Translations under genes and position numbers: made by a program
Source: an uncultured Pelagibacteraceae bacterium
GTDB lineage: Bacteria; Pseudomonadota; Alphaproteobacteria; Pelagibacterales; Pelagibacteraceae
Direction of reading: 5' to 3'
Assembly (NCBI GenBank): GCA_902617025.1
Contig: CACMVB010000001.1
Coordinates: 186,001-250,000, forward strand
Length of the DNA stretch: 64,000 nucleotides
In this document: positions 8,858 through 17,714 of the stretch, piece by piece
Numbering within the stretch: position 1 is the first letter of the stretch
Layout: the number at the start of each line of letters is the position of its first letter
The notes under the pieces: model-generated
The model's database searches: none
What the model was told of the DNA's origin: nothing
What the model saw: only the letters and a program-made list of their open reading frames with translations

Positions 8858-10675
8858 TTACTCTACAGTAACTGATTTTGCTAAGTTTCTAGGTTTGTCA
8901 ATATCACAATTTTTTAATAACGCTACGTGATAAGCAAGTAATTGTAAAGGAACTGTTAATAATAAAGGTGATAACAGGTTGTCAACACGAGGAACTCTTA
9001 ATCTAAATCTAATATTAGTACTTAAAAGTTTTTTTTTATTATCAGTTATAAAAAAAATTTTACCTCCTCTGGCTATTACTTCTTGAGTGTTTGATAAAGT
9101 TTTTTCATAATATCTATCATCTGGGGCGATTACAATTACAGGTAAACCCTCTTCAATTAAGGCTAATGGTCCATGCTTCATCTCACCTGCTGGGTATCCC
9201 TCAGCGTGTAAATAAGAAAGTTCTTTTAATTTAAGAGCGCCCTCAAGAGCAACTGGAAAAGAATTACCTCTACCTAAAAACATTGATCCTTTAGCATCTA
9301 AAAATTCTTTAGCCATTAATTGAATTTCACTCTCAAGTTTCAAAGTATTATTAATTGCGTCTGGAAGTTTTTGTAAATTGTTGAAATTATTTCTATAATT
9401 TTTTTGGTCAATATCTCCCCTAGTAGTAGCAAGCTTTAAAGTGAGGATATACAATACTATTAATTGTCCAAGAAAGGCTTTAGTTGAAGCTACTCCTATC
9501 TCTGGTCCAGCATGGATAGGTAACACCCAGTCACAATTTCTTGCAATTGTGCTTTCTACTACATTGACTATTGAACAAGTTTTCGCTTTATTTTTTTTAC
9601 ATATATCTAAAGCAGCTGCTGTATCTGCGGTTTCACCAGATTGAGAAACAAAAATATAAAGATTATTAGAATTAAACTTTAAATTTCTATATCTAAATTC
9701 TGAAGCTATATCGATTTCAACATCTAAAGAAGTTAGTTCCTCAAACCAATATTTTGCTACTAAACATGAATGATAAGCTGTACCGCAACCTATTAAAACT
9801 ATTTTATTAATTTTTTTAGGATTAATTGGAAAATTATAAATATTAATATCTTTTTTAAGACTATCAGTATACTCATTTAAACATTTTTTGATTGTTGTGG
9901 ATTGTTCAAAAATTTCTTTCGACATAAAGTTTTTAAAGTCTCCTTTGTCAGAAATATTTTCATCGTCTGAAACAATGTGTATCTTTTTATTTATTTTTTT
10001 TTGATTCACGTCATAAAACTCAATATTATCTTTATCCAAGATACATAATTCACCATCGTCAAGATAAGAAATTTTATTTGTCATAGATTTTAAAGCGTAA
10101 GAATCTGAGCCTAAATAATTTTCTTCTTTTGAATAACCAACTGCTAAAGGGCTCCCCCTCCTTGCTCCAATTATAATGTTTGAAAAATTTTTAAATATAA
10201 TACCTAATGCAAAACTCCCCTTTAATTTCTTTAAAGTCTTAAATACAGATTCTAAAGGTTTTGAGCTTTGTAAAAAATGAGTAACTAAAATCGTTATAAC
10301 TTCTGTATCAGTCTGTGATTTAAACTTAAAACCTTTAGACTCTAAATCTTTTTTTAATTCATCCGAATTTTCAATTATTCCATTATGAACAACTGAAACC
10401 TCATCTGAGGAGTGAGGATGGGCATTAATAATATTAGGAACCCCATGAGTAGCCCATCTAACATGACCTATTCCAATATTACCATTTGAAGGGTTCCTAA
10501 ATAGAATTTTCTCAAGTTCATCAACTCTTCCAGAGCATTTTTTCTCATCTATCAAGTTATTACTTAGGGTGGCTAAACCAGCAGAGTCGTAACCTCTGTA
10601 TTCTAATTTTTTTAAAGAATTAATTATATTAATTGAAACTGGTTTGTTACTTGCAATTCCTATAATCCCACACAT
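8858..10675 (-). CDS. glmS: Glutamine-fructose-6-phosphate aminotransferase
   Basis: GlmS makes glucosamine-6-phosphate from fructose-6-phosphate and glutamine, the first committed step to UDP-GlcNAc. The product starts MCGIIGIA, so Cys2 is the glutaminase nucleophile after Met removal. RWATHG and the NAHPH block belong to the same domain. Two SIS isomerase domains follow (about 285-430 and 455-595), with FVSQSGETADT, EIGVASTKAF and the C-terminal DKPRNLAKSVTVE end typical of the family. At 605 residues it is full length. The gene starts 2 bases after the end of glmU on the same strand. Confidence 0.97.
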   Translation of the reverse strand: MCGIIGIASNKPVSINIINSLKKLEYRGYDSAGLATLSNNLIDEKKCSGRVDELEKILFRNPSNGNIGIGHVRWATHGVPNIINAHPHSSDEVSVVHNGIIENSDELKKDLESKGFKFKSQTDTEVITILVTHFLQSSKPLESVFKTLKKLKGSFALGIIFKNFSNIIIGARRGSPLAVGYSKEENYLGSDSYALKSMTNKISYLDDGELCILDKDNIEFYDVNQKKINKKIHIVSDDENISDKGDFKNFMSKEIFEQSTTIKKCLNEYTDSLKKDINIYNFPINPKKINKIVLIGCGTAYHSCLVAKYWFEELTSLDVEIDIASEFRYRNLKFNSNNLYIFVSQSGETADTAAALDICKKNKAKTCSIVNVVESTIARNCDWVLPIHAGPEIGVASTKAFLGQLIVLYILTLKLATTRGDIDQKNYRNNFNNLQKLPDAINNTLKLESEIQLMAKEFLDAKGSMFLGRGNSFPVALEGALKLKELSYLHAEGYPAGEMKHGPLALIEEGLPVIVIAPDDRYYEKTLSNTQEVIARGGKIFFITDNKKKLLSTNIRFRLRVPRVDNLLSPLLLTVPLQLLAYHVALLKNCDIDKPRNLAKSVTVE

Positions 10676-10677
10676 TA

Positions 10678-11319
10678 CTATTTCTTTCTCCTATAATTCT
10701 TAATTTCAAGCTGTGGTGTCCTAGTTAAAGCTAATGATTTTTTTTTCACATTTTTTGTAATCACAGATCCGGCACCTACAACACTATTTTTATTCACAAC
10801 AACAGGTGCAACTAATGAAGAGTTAGACCCTATAAATACATTATCTGCGATTTTTGTTTTAGATTTTTTAACACCATCGTAATTACAAGTAATTGTACCT
10901 GCACCAATGTTTGAATTTTTTCCAACTGAAGTGTCGCCAATATATGAGAGATGACTCACTTTTGAATTCTGGTTGATGGAAGATTTTTTTGTTTCTACAA
11001 AATTTCCAATTTTGGTATTTTTTTTCAAAACAGTTCCTTCTCTTAACCTTGCGTAAGGACCTACAGTAACATTTTTTTCAATTTTGGTCCCCTCAAGATG
11101 ACTAAAAGATTTAATATGAGAATTGTCCCCAATTTTCACACTTGGACCGATTACGACATAAGGATCAATAGTTACGTTTTTTCCAAATAAAGTATCTTTT
11201 GATAAAAATATTGTTTCCGGTGCAATTAAATTTACACCTTTCTTCAAAGCTTTGTTTCTTAGTAATTCTTGTGAAAGCCTATAAGAATTAGCTTTATTTA
11301 ATTTATTATTTGTATTCAT
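10678..11319 (-). CDS. glmU: GlmU-like glucosamine-1-phosphate acetyltransferase, C-terminal half only
   Basis: The protein has the left-handed beta-helix of GlmU with its active-site signatures. These are RLREGTVL, GNFVETKKS, the His in SHLSYIGD, and NIGAGTITCNYDGVKKSKTK, followed by FIGSNSSLVAPV. It corresponds to the second half of the usual 450-residue enzyme, starting in the linker helix (NNKLNKANSYRLSQ). The uridylyltransferase domain with its LAAGxGTRM motif is absent. A full-length partner would have to be a separate gene outside this window. I chose the ATG at 11319; the frame extends upstream to a GTG at 11361, which would leave only 27 bases to the divergent gph gene. Confidence 0.85.
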   Translation of the reverse strand: MNTNNKLNKANSYRLSQELLRNKALKKGVNLIAPETIFLSKDTLFGKNVTIDPYVVIGPSVKIGDNSHIKSFSHLEGTKIEKNVTVGPYARLREGTVLKKNTKIGNFVETKKSSINQNSKVSHLSYIGDTSVGKNSNIGAGTITCNYDGVKKSKTKIADNVFIGSNSSLVAPVVVNKNSVVGAGSVITKNVKKKSLALTRTPQLEIKNYRRKK

Positions 11320-11388
11320 TAAAAATTTCTTTACATTATTAATGTAACTGAAATAAGTCACAAAATATTTCTTTTTAATACTTTAAAA

Positions 11389-12051
11389 ATGAATCAAATT
11401 TACACTATTCTTTTTGATCTGGACGGAACTATAGTAAATACCGCACCAGATTTAATGGCTGCTCATAACCATGTGATGAGAAAGTTTGGTCATTCAGAAA
11501 AAAAACTTGAAGATATTAAGTCACTTGCCGGAAAAGGTGCTTGGGTAATGATGCAGAGATCTTTTAAAGAGGAAATAAAAGATGAAAAAACAAAAAAAGA
11601 AATGACAAAAGAATTTATAGATTTTTATTCAAAAAATATTGATAAAAACAGTGTTCCAATAAAAGGCGTAATCGATTTTTTTAATTGGGCAAAAAATAAA
11701 AATATTTCAATGGCCGTTTGTACTAATAAACAAGAAAGGCTTGCAATAGAGTTATTAAAAAAACTCGATTTGTTCAAATTTTTTGAATATGTCGCTGGTT
11801 CAGATACTTTCTCATTTAACAAACCTGACCCAAGACACCTTACTGATGTTGTGGAAATAATTGGTGGTGATTTAAAAAAAACAATGATGATTGGAGATAG
11901 CGAAGTAGATGCTATGTCTGCATATAACGCTCGAATACCATTTGTTTTAGTGAAAGATGGATATACCGAAAAAACTGAAAAAGAAATTAAACACGATGAA
12001 CTAATTTCCGACTTTGTGAATTTTGAAAAAATTTTTGAAAAATATTTATGA
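11389..12051 (+). CDS. gph: HAD-family phosphoglycolate phosphatase
   Basis: This is a 220-residue HAD hydrolase. Motif I is FDLDGTIVNT at residues 8-17, with the two catalytic Asp residues. Motif II is CTNK (about 106), and motif III/IV is KPDP followed by MMIGDSEVDAMSA (about 167-179). A helical cap (residues 20-80) follows motif I, the layout of Gph enzymes, which dephosphorylate 2-phosphoglycolate formed in DNA repair or by oxygenation. Related HAD enzymes act on other small phosphates, so the substrate is inferred. It overlaps the next gene by an ATGA and starts the plus-strand run to 15783. Confidence 0.82.
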   Translation: MNQIYTILFDLDGTIVNTAPDLMAAHNHVMRKFGHSEKKLEDIKSLAGKGAWVMMQRSFKEEIKDEKTKKEMTKEFIDFYSKNIDKNSVPIKGVIDFFNWAKNKNISMAVCTNKQERLAIELLKKLDLFKFFEYVAGSDTFSFNKPDPRHLTDVVEIIGGDLKKTMMIGDSEVDAMSAYNARIPFVLVKDGYTEKTEKEIKHDELISDFVNFEKIFEKYL

Positions 12052-12647
12052 TTAGTTTTGCTCTCTTTTCAGCTTTAGCAACTTTTTATTTTACAATGTT
12101 TTTTACCCCAGGACCGAATAATGCAATGCTTACAGCATCAGGTATGAAATTTGGATTCATGAGAACGTTACCACATTTAATTGGAATTCCTTTAGGGCAT
12201 ATTTTTCAAATCGGGCTTACCTGTTTTGGTTTAGCAAATTTATTCTTGATTTATCCTCAAGTGCAATTCTATATGAAAATCCTATGTTTTATTTATTTAC
12301 TTTACTTAGGATGGAAAATGATTGGCTCATTTTCTATGGTTCAAAAAGAAACTGGAAGACCTTTGAGATTTTACGAAGCATCATTATTTCAATTTATAAA
12401 TCCAAAGGCTTGGTCAATTGCGGTCACAGTTGCATCAGGTTTTTTTCCGACTGAGGAAAATATTTTTGTAGGGGTCGCATTTGTTACTATTACTGCTGCA
12501 GTTATATGTTTTCCTACGATCAGTCTTTGGGCGCTATTTGGAAGCGGATTAAGAAAATTTGTGGGAGATGTTAAAACAAAAAAAATAATAGAATATGTTT
12601 TAGCACTTTTATTGGTTTTAACTGGTATATTTATTCTTATTAAATAA
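12048..12647 (+). CDS. LysE/RhtB-family amino-acid exporter
   Basis: The 199-residue protein has five to six hydrophobic segments and the family's N-terminal signature FFTPGPNNAMLTASG (about 19-33). A GIPLGH block follows on the next helix, and FINPKAWSIA is the conserved motif in the second half. LysE/RhtB proteins export amino acids such as lysine, homoserine or cysteine metabolites by proton exchange across the inner membrane. The substrate cannot be inferred here. Its ATG overlaps the gph stop by 4 bases. Confidence 0.82.
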   Translation: MISFALFSALATFYFTMFFTPGPNNAMLTASGMKFGFMRTLPHLIGIPLGHIFQIGLTCFGLANLFLIYPQVQFYMKILCFIYLLYLGWKMIGSFSMVQKETGRPLRFYEASLFQFINPKAWSIAVTVASGFFPTEENIFVGVAFVTITAAVICFPTISLWALFGSGLRKFVGDVKTKKIIEYVLALLLVLTGIFILIK

Positions 12648-12690
12648 TAGCCTTTGATTTTTATAATTCTCTTTAATATAAACTTTGCAG

Positions 12691-13587
12691 ATGCACTTTA
12701 CAAAAAAGAATAGTTCTGAAAAAAGATTAGAATTTGTAAAAAATTTACAATCCAAAAAACTTCTTAGATTTCCTGGCGCTTATAATCCGTTGTGTGCAAA
12801 ACTTATAGCTGAAATTGGATTTGATGGAGTTTACATTTCAGGCGGTGTTATGTCTAATGATCTAGGATTACCAGACATAGGATTAACGACTTTAGATCAA
12901 GTAAGTTACAGAGCTAACCAAATTTCTAGAGTTACAGACCTTCCTACCATAGTAGATGCTGATACAGGATTTAAAGATTGTGAAAAAACAATTATTACCT
13001 TTGAGGAAAAAGGTTTAGCTGGTTGTCATATAGAAGATCAGATAGCTGAAAAAAGATGTGGGCATTTAGATAACAAAGAACTTATTTCAAAAGATGAAAT
13101 GGTTAAAAAAATTAAAGAGTCTGTAAATGCTAGAAAAGATAAAAATTTTTTAATTATAGTAAGGACTGACGCAAATACTGTGGAAGGTATTGATAAAACA
13201 TTAGAAAGAATTAAATCTTATGAAGATGCTGGTGCTGACATGATTTTTCCAGAAGCAATGAAAGATGAAAAAGAGTTTGAAAAAGTCAGAAACATATCAA
13301 AAGGCTATTTACTAGCAAACATGACAGAGTTTGGAAAATCTAAATTATTAAATAGGTCTCAATTAGAAAATTTAGGCTATAATTTAGTTATTTATCCAGT
13401 GACAACACAGAGACTCGCCATGCAGAATGTTGAATATGGTCTTAAATCAATATTTAAAGATGGCCATCAAAATAATATCATTGACAAAATGCAGACTAGA
13501 AAAAGGTTGTACGAGTTAGTAGAATATGAGAAATACAATACGCCTGATAAGAAAATCACAGATTTTTCTACAGAGGGACATGAATAA
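12691..13587 (+). CDS. prpB: Methylisocitrate lyase-like enzyme (isocitrate lyase/PEP mutase family)
   Basis: The product is a TIM-barrel lyase of the ICL/PEPM superfamily. GAYNPLCAKLIAEIGFDGVY opens the barrel (about 28-47) and DADTGF supplies metal-binding Asp residues. The active-site loop reads HIEDQIAEKRCGHLDNK, with the KRCGH catalytic Cys of lyases. PrpB splits 2-methylisocitrate to pyruvate and succinate in propionate breakdown. The gene is joined to prpC by a 1-base TAATG overlap, which supports this assignment over generic PEP mutase. I chose the ATG at 12691 over the TTG two codons upstream. No prpD is in the window. Confidence 0.82.
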   Translation: MHFTKKNSSEKRLEFVKNLQSKKLLRFPGAYNPLCAKLIAEIGFDGVYISGGVMSNDLGLPDIGLTTLDQVSYRANQISRVTDLPTIVDADTGFKDCEKTIITFEEKGLAGCHIEDQIAEKRCGHLDNKELISKDEMVKKIKESVNARKDKNFLIIVRTDANTVEGIDKTLERIKSYEDAGADMIFPEAMKDEKEFEKVRNISKGYLLANMTEFGKSKLLNRSQLENLGYNLVIYPVTTQRLAMQNVEYGLKSIFKDGHQNNIIDKMQTRKRLYELVEYEKYNTPDKKITDFSTEGHE

Positions 13588-14711
13588 TGAGTGAAGAAAT
13601 TAAAAAAGGTTTGTTAGGTATAGTAGTTGATGAAACTACAATTTCACATGTAGTTCCAGAACTCAGTGCCTTAACTTACAGAGGATACACAGTACAAGAG
13701 CTTTGCGATAAATGTGATTTCGAAGAAGTTGCCTATTTAGTACTGAACGGAGAGCTCCCCAACAAAAGTCAGCTGAAAAAATTTATTAAACAAGAAAGAT
13801 CAGAAAGAAAACTTTCTAAACAAATATTAAATGATATTAAAAAAATGCCTCGTAACGCTCATCCTATGGACGTAATTAGAACTTGTGTAAGTTTAATGGC
13901 ATTAGAAGATAAGGACACAAAAGACAATTCTCCTAAAGCAAACATGAGAAAGGCAATGAGAATATTTGCTAAAACACCTACAGCTGTTGCTGCTTATTTC
14001 AGAACACGAAAAGGTAAATCAATTATAGCTCCAAGTAAGAAATTATCTTTTTCAGAAAATTTTTTCAAAATGATGTTTAATAAAGTTCCAGATAAGGAGA
14101 TAGTAAGAGCATTTGATATTTCGTTAATATTATACGCAGAACATAGTTTTAACGTTTCGACATTCACAGCTAGAACCATTACATCTAGCTTATCTGATTT
14201 ACATGGTGCAATAACTGGAGCCATAGCGTCTTTAAAAGGTCCATTACATGGTGGAGCTAATGAAGCAGTAATGCATATGATGAAAGAGATTGGAAAACCT
14301 GAAAAAGCAAAAGCTTGGATTGAAAATGCATTAAATAAAAAAAAGGTAGTAATGGGATTTGGGCACAGAGTTTACCGTACAGGAGACTCGAGAGTGCCAA
14401 CAATGAAACACTATATGTTTAAAGTAGCTAAGCTTTTGAAAAAAGAAAAATATACGAGAATGTATGAAATTTTAGAAAAAGTAATGTTACAAAGAAAAAA
14501 TATCCATCCAAATGTAGATTTTCCATGTGGTCCAACTTATTACATGATGGGTATTGATATAGATTTTTATACACCAATATTTGTAATGTCTCGTATTACT
14601 GGTTGGTCGGCTCATATTATGGAACAACACGCCTCAAACAAACTAATAAGACCATTGTCTAAATATAGAGGTGCTGAAGTGAGAGAAGTAATGTTGTTGA
14701 ATCAAAGATAA
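13587..14711 (+). CDS. prpC: 2-methylcitrate synthase/citrate synthase family protein
   Basis: At 374 residues this is a short type II-like citrate synthase. It has the two catalytic His blocks, AEHSFNVSTFTAR (about 193) and KGPLHGGANEAV (about 223), and NVDFPCG (about 310) with the catalytic Asp. GFGHRVYRTGDSR is the CoA and oxaloacetate loop. Position directly after prpB suggests condensation of propionyl-CoA with oxaloacetate. Sequence alone does not separate methylcitrate synthase from citrate synthase, so specificity rests on context. Confidence 0.82.
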   Translation: MSEEIKKGLLGIVVDETTISHVVPELSALTYRGYTVQELCDKCDFEEVAYLVLNGELPNKSQLKKFIKQERSERKLSKQILNDIKKMPRNAHPMDVIRTCVSLMALEDKDTKDNSPKANMRKAMRIFAKTPTAVAAYFRTRKGKSIIAPSKKLSFSENFFKMMFNKVPDKEIVRAFDISLILYAEHSFNVSTFTARTITSSLSDLHGAITGAIASLKGPLHGGANEAVMHMMKEIGKPEKAKAWIENALNKKKVVMGFGHRVYRTGDSRVPTMKHYMFKVAKLLKKEKYTRMYEILEKVMLQRKNIHPNVDFPCGPTYYMMGIDIDFYTPIFVMSRITGWSAHIMEQHASNKLIRPLSKYRGAEVREVMLLNQR

Positions 14712-14897
14712 ATGACTTTAACTAATTTATTATTATTTTTAATCTTAGTTACACTGGCTACATATACTTTTATGCCCTGGAAAGGTATTGATAAAGGTTC
14801 ATTAGTAAAAGTAGCATCTCAGTGGTTTATGTGGTTTGCTATTTTTGCACTCATTGTTTTAATATCTACTTTTTTTGGAATTGAAGTTTCTGGATAA
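14712..14897 (+). CDS. Small two-span membrane protein, unknown function
   Basis: A 61-residue reading frame starts at the base right after the prpC stop (TAA then ATG). It has two hydrophobic stretches, about residues 4-20 and 36-57, separated by a short loop with PWKGIDKGS. I recognise no family. The exact head-to-tail placement between prpC and the methyltransferase, with overlap into the latter, indicates a translated gene in the same operon. Confidence 0.55.
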   Translation: MTLTNLLLFLILVTLATYTFMPWKGIDKGSLVKVASQWFMWFAIFALIVLISTFFGIEVSG

Positions 14898-15783
14898 TAA
14901 TTTTTTTCAACGAACAAGAATTTTAGACGGGGGTATGGGCCAGGAACTCCTTAACCGGGGAGTTAAACCTCACGGAACTCTATGGGGAGCCTCAGCATTA
15001 TATAATCGAAAATATCACAAAACAGTTGTCAAAACGCATTTAGATTTTATAAAAGCTGGAGCAGAAATTATAGTGACTAATAGCTTTGGTAGTAGAAAAA
15101 GAAGGCTCATCGAAAATGCTTTGGTAAAAGAATATAAAAATCTTAACGTTCTAGCTGGAAAATTAGCTAAAAGAGCTGTTACGATGTCCAAGAAAAAAGT
15201 TTTAATTGCTGGAAGTTTGCCTCCTCAAAACTTTACTTATTTTGCTGATCTTGGAAAAGATTTAAAATTTATAAAGGAAAGTTTTAAATCTCAGGCAAAA
15301 TATCTCAATCCATATGTGGATTTCTTTTATCTAGATGTAATGAGTAGTTGGAAAGAATGTTCATTAGGTTTAAATGCAATTAAAAAATACAAGAAAAAAA
15401 TTTTAGTCGGTATCCACATTAGGAGTAAAGGATTGTTACCCTCAGGTGAAAAATTTATAACTGTTGCAAAAAAAGTTCAAAAACATAAACCCATTGGAAT
15501 TATGGCTTCTTGTGTTTCTTTTGAGGATTTAAACGAAGTAATACAAGACGCAAAAAAACTTAAAGTCCCATTTGGATTTAAAATCAATGCTTTTGAGCAT
15601 ATTCCGCCAGGTTGGAAACCCGACTCAAATAATCCTAAAGTTCAGCTTGGAAAAAGAAAAGATCTTACTCCCAAAAAGTTCCTTGAAATTTGTAAAAAAT
15701 TAAAGAGCAATGGAGCAAAAATCATTGGAGGATGTTGCGAAATTACTCCAAAACATATCGAAAAATTAAAGTCTTTAGTGTGA
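14875..15783 (+). CDS. Homocysteine S-methyltransferase family protein (MmuM/BHMT-like)
   Basis: The protein has the pterin-independent homocysteine methyltransferase barrel. RILDGGMGQELLNRG opens it, and TNSFGSRKRRL follows near residue 63. The zinc site is formed by the Cys in MASCVSFED (about 217) and the pair in IIGGCCEITPKHI (near 290). Family members pass a methyl group from S-methylmethionine, glycine betaine or sulfonium compounds such as DMSP to homocysteine, making methionine. The donor is unknown. No ATG precedes the conserved start, so I keep the TTG at 14875, inside the small membrane-protein gene; another TTG two codons on is possible. The 3' end overlaps the convergent permease gene by 9 bases. 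Confidence 0.82.
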   Translation: MELKFLDNNFFQRTRILDGGMGQELLNRGVKPHGTLWGASALYNRKYHKTVVKTHLDFIKAGAEIIVTNSFGSRKRRLIENALVKEYKNLNVLAGKLAKRAVTMSKKKVLIAGSLPPQNFTYFADLGKDLKFIKESFKSQAKYLNPYVDFFYLDVMSSWKECSLGLNAIKKYKKKILVGIHIRSKGLLPSGEKFITVAKKVQKHKPIGIMASCVSFEDLNEVIQDAKKLKVPFGFKINAFEHIPPGWKPDSNNPKVQLGKRKDLTPKKFLEICKKLKSNGAKIIGGCCEITPKHIEKLKSLV

Positions 15784-16626
15784 TTTAATTATTTTTTGTG
15801 TAATTCTATCTAATATAATTGCTAGAATTACAATTCCTGTTCCGCCAATAACTGCAGAACCAACATCGAGCCTTCCCAGAGCAATATATACTGTTAAGCC
15901 TAGTCCTCCTGCACCTATTAAAGCAGCAATAACTACCATAGATAAAGCAAGCATTAGAGTTTGATTAACTCCTGCCATTATAGTTTTTAAAGACAAAGGA
16001 ATTTCAATTTTAATTAATATTAAGAATCTTGTAAGTCCTAAACTTGATCCTGCCTCTTTAAATCCTTTACCAACTTGCCTAATACCTAAATTTGTTAATC
16101 GAATAATTGGTGGTAAAGCAAATATAATTGTAGCAACTACTCCAGGAGTTAAGCCAACTCCAAAAAGCATAACTACAGGTATTAAATATACGAAACTTGG
16201 TATTGTTTGCATTATATCAAGTATAGGACGTAAAATAATTTCAAAAGTGTTACTTCTCGAGGCAATAATGCCAAGAGGAATTCCAATTAACATACAAAAT
16301 AAAACAGCAGTAAAAATCATTGCAAGCGTGGTCATACTTTCTGACCAAAGGTCAACAAGATCAATAAAAACTAAACTTACAAAAGAAAATATTGCAAATT
16401 TAATTCCATTTGTTCTGTAAGCGAAAATTATAAATATTAAAAGTATGATCGGAAAAGGAATAAAATTAAAAAGAGAGTCTAAACTATTTAATACAGTGTC
16501 TATAGGTGCTGAAATTTTTTTAAAGAGTGGCCTTTGTTCAAACAGCCACTCTTTAATATTTCCTTCTATCCATTCACCTATTGGAATGTATATTTCGTAA
16601 TCTGATGGGGCTAATTTTAAACTCAT
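15775..16626 (-). CDS. proW: Glycine betaine/osmolyte ABC transporter permease (ProW/OpuAB-like)
   Basis: This 283-residue inner-membrane protein has about six spans. The EAA loop that contacts the ATPase is KEAGSSLGLTRFLILIKIEIPLSL (about 188-211). The N-terminus contains IPIGEWIEGNIKEWL, a segment conserved in ProW-like permeases. It should form the channel for betaine-type osmolytes delivered by the two binding proteins just upstream on the same strand. No ATPase gene (proV/opuAA) lies beside it or elsewhere in the window. The 19-base gap to the nearer binding protein indicates cotranscription. Confidence 0.87.
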   Translation of the reverse strand: MSLKLAPSDYEIYIPIGEWIEGNIKEWLFEQRPLFKKISAPIDTVLNSLDSLFNFIPFPIILLIFIIFAYRTNGIKFAIFSFVSLVFIDLVDLWSESMTTLAMIFTAVLFCMLIGIPLGIIASRSNTFEIILRPILDIMQTIPSFVYLIPVVMLFGVGLTPGVVATIIFALPPIIRLTNLGIRQVGKGFKEAGSSLGLTRFLILIKIEIPLSLKTIMAGVNQTLMLALSMVVIAALIGAGGLGLTVYIALGRLDVGSAVIGGTGIVILAIILDRITQKIIKSH

Positions 16627-16644
16627 TAAAATTAACCTGAACCT

Positions 16645-17586
16645 TTACTTGATCCAACTATCAAACGTACTTTGATTAGCTTTTATCCATTCAGCTGCGT
16701 GTTTCTTAATAGCTTTTTCGCTTTTCTCACCCTTGTTCATCTTCAAGTTCTGAGCAGCAATATCTCCAAGAGGTATTGAGGCTTTTTTAAGCATTTTTTC
16801 TACCTTTGGATTTGCTTTAAGAAAATCTACGTTAGCTGCTGGTCTAATGTCATCAGCACCAAAACCTAAATTTACTTTAGATTTTGTAGCATTAGCGATC
16901 TTAGTAGGTTTTGTTTTACTGTATGGAACTTCAATCCAAACTACATCTTTACCAAGTTTTAAAGCACCAACAGTCCAATTAGGCGTCCATGTGTAAAACA
17001 GAATTGATTTTCCATTTTTATACTTAGACACTGCATCTGCCATTGAAGCCGAGTAGTCTGCTTTTACTGGATTGATAAATTCACCTAATCCAAGTTCATC
17101 AAAGTGTTTTGTGATTTGTTTTTCACAACCCCAACCCGGAGGGCAAGCAACCATGTCTGCTTTTCCATCTCCATTAGAGTCAAACTCTTTTGCATGTTTT
17201 TTGATATCCATTACGCTTTTGATACCAAATTTATCTGCTGATTTTTTATCGATTAAGTAACCTTGGGCTCCTCCACCTTTCATTACATAACCAACTGGTT
17301 TAACTTTTCCTTTAGATTCTGAAATGTAACCATCATGAGTTCCGAACCAGCCGTTCACCCATAAATCAACATCACCTGATGTTGCCGCTACATAAAACAC
17401 TTGAGGTTTCATTACAGTTGGGCCTGAAACTTTGTAACCCATTTTCTCAAGAGCTGCCTTATAGATCTCAGCCTGAAAATAACCTGTATCCCAGTCTGCC
17501 TTACCCATTTTGATCTCATTGGCAAATACAGCACTACTAATAGTAAGAGCTGCAATTATTGATACTAAATGTTTAAAATATCTCAT
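16645..17586 (-). CDS. proX: Periplasmic glycine betaine/proline-type binding protein, copy 1
   Basis: The 313-residue precursor begins with a Sec signal peptide that ends VFAN (about residue 23). The mature protein is a type II solute-binding fold of the ProX/OpuAC family, with aromatic cage segments such as VNGWFGTHD and YTWTPNWTVG. A Cys pair in ACPPGWGCEK probably forms a disulfide. A strong AGGAGG ribosome site lies just before the ATG. It is highly similar along its length to the binding protein encoded immediately upstream, so the two are a tandem duplication. The likely ligand class is betaine or DMSP-like osmolytes, inferred from family. Confidence 0.88.
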   Translation of the reverse strand: MRYFKHLVSIIAALTISSAVFANEIKMGKADWDTGYFQAEIYKAALEKMGYKVSGPTVMKPQVFYVAATSGDVDLWVNGWFGTHDGYISESKGKVKPVGYVMKGGGAQGYLIDKKSADKFGIKSVMDIKKHAKEFDSNGDGKADMVACPPGWGCEKQITKHFDELGLGEFINPVKADYSASMADAVSKYKNGKSILFYTWTPNWTVGALKLGKDVVWIEVPYSKTKPTKIANATKSKVNLGFGADDIRPAANVDFLKANPKVEKMLKKASIPLGDIAAQNLKMNKGEKSEKAIKKHAAEWIKANQSTFDSWIK

Positions 17587-17667
17587 CTTCCCTCCTAAAT
17601 TTATAAAATTTTAACATGTATAAATTTTGAATGTAACCGTAATACAACTAAAAAGTGAGATATGTCT

Positions 17668-17693
17668 TATATGCGCACTATCGTGCGCATATA
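17668..17693. other. Perfect 11-bp inverted repeat between the two binding-protein genes
   Basis: The arms tatatgcgcac and gtgcgcatata flank a 4-base loop, with a GC-rich core that stands out in this AT-rich region. It lies about 21 bases downstream of the copy 2 stop and about 80 bases upstream of the copy 1 start. No U-run follows on the minus strand. It could stabilise or trim the upstream message, act as a weak terminator, or be a regulator site. Confidence 0.6.
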
Positions 17694-17714
17694 TTCTTAT
17701 TTGCTAATTTATTT

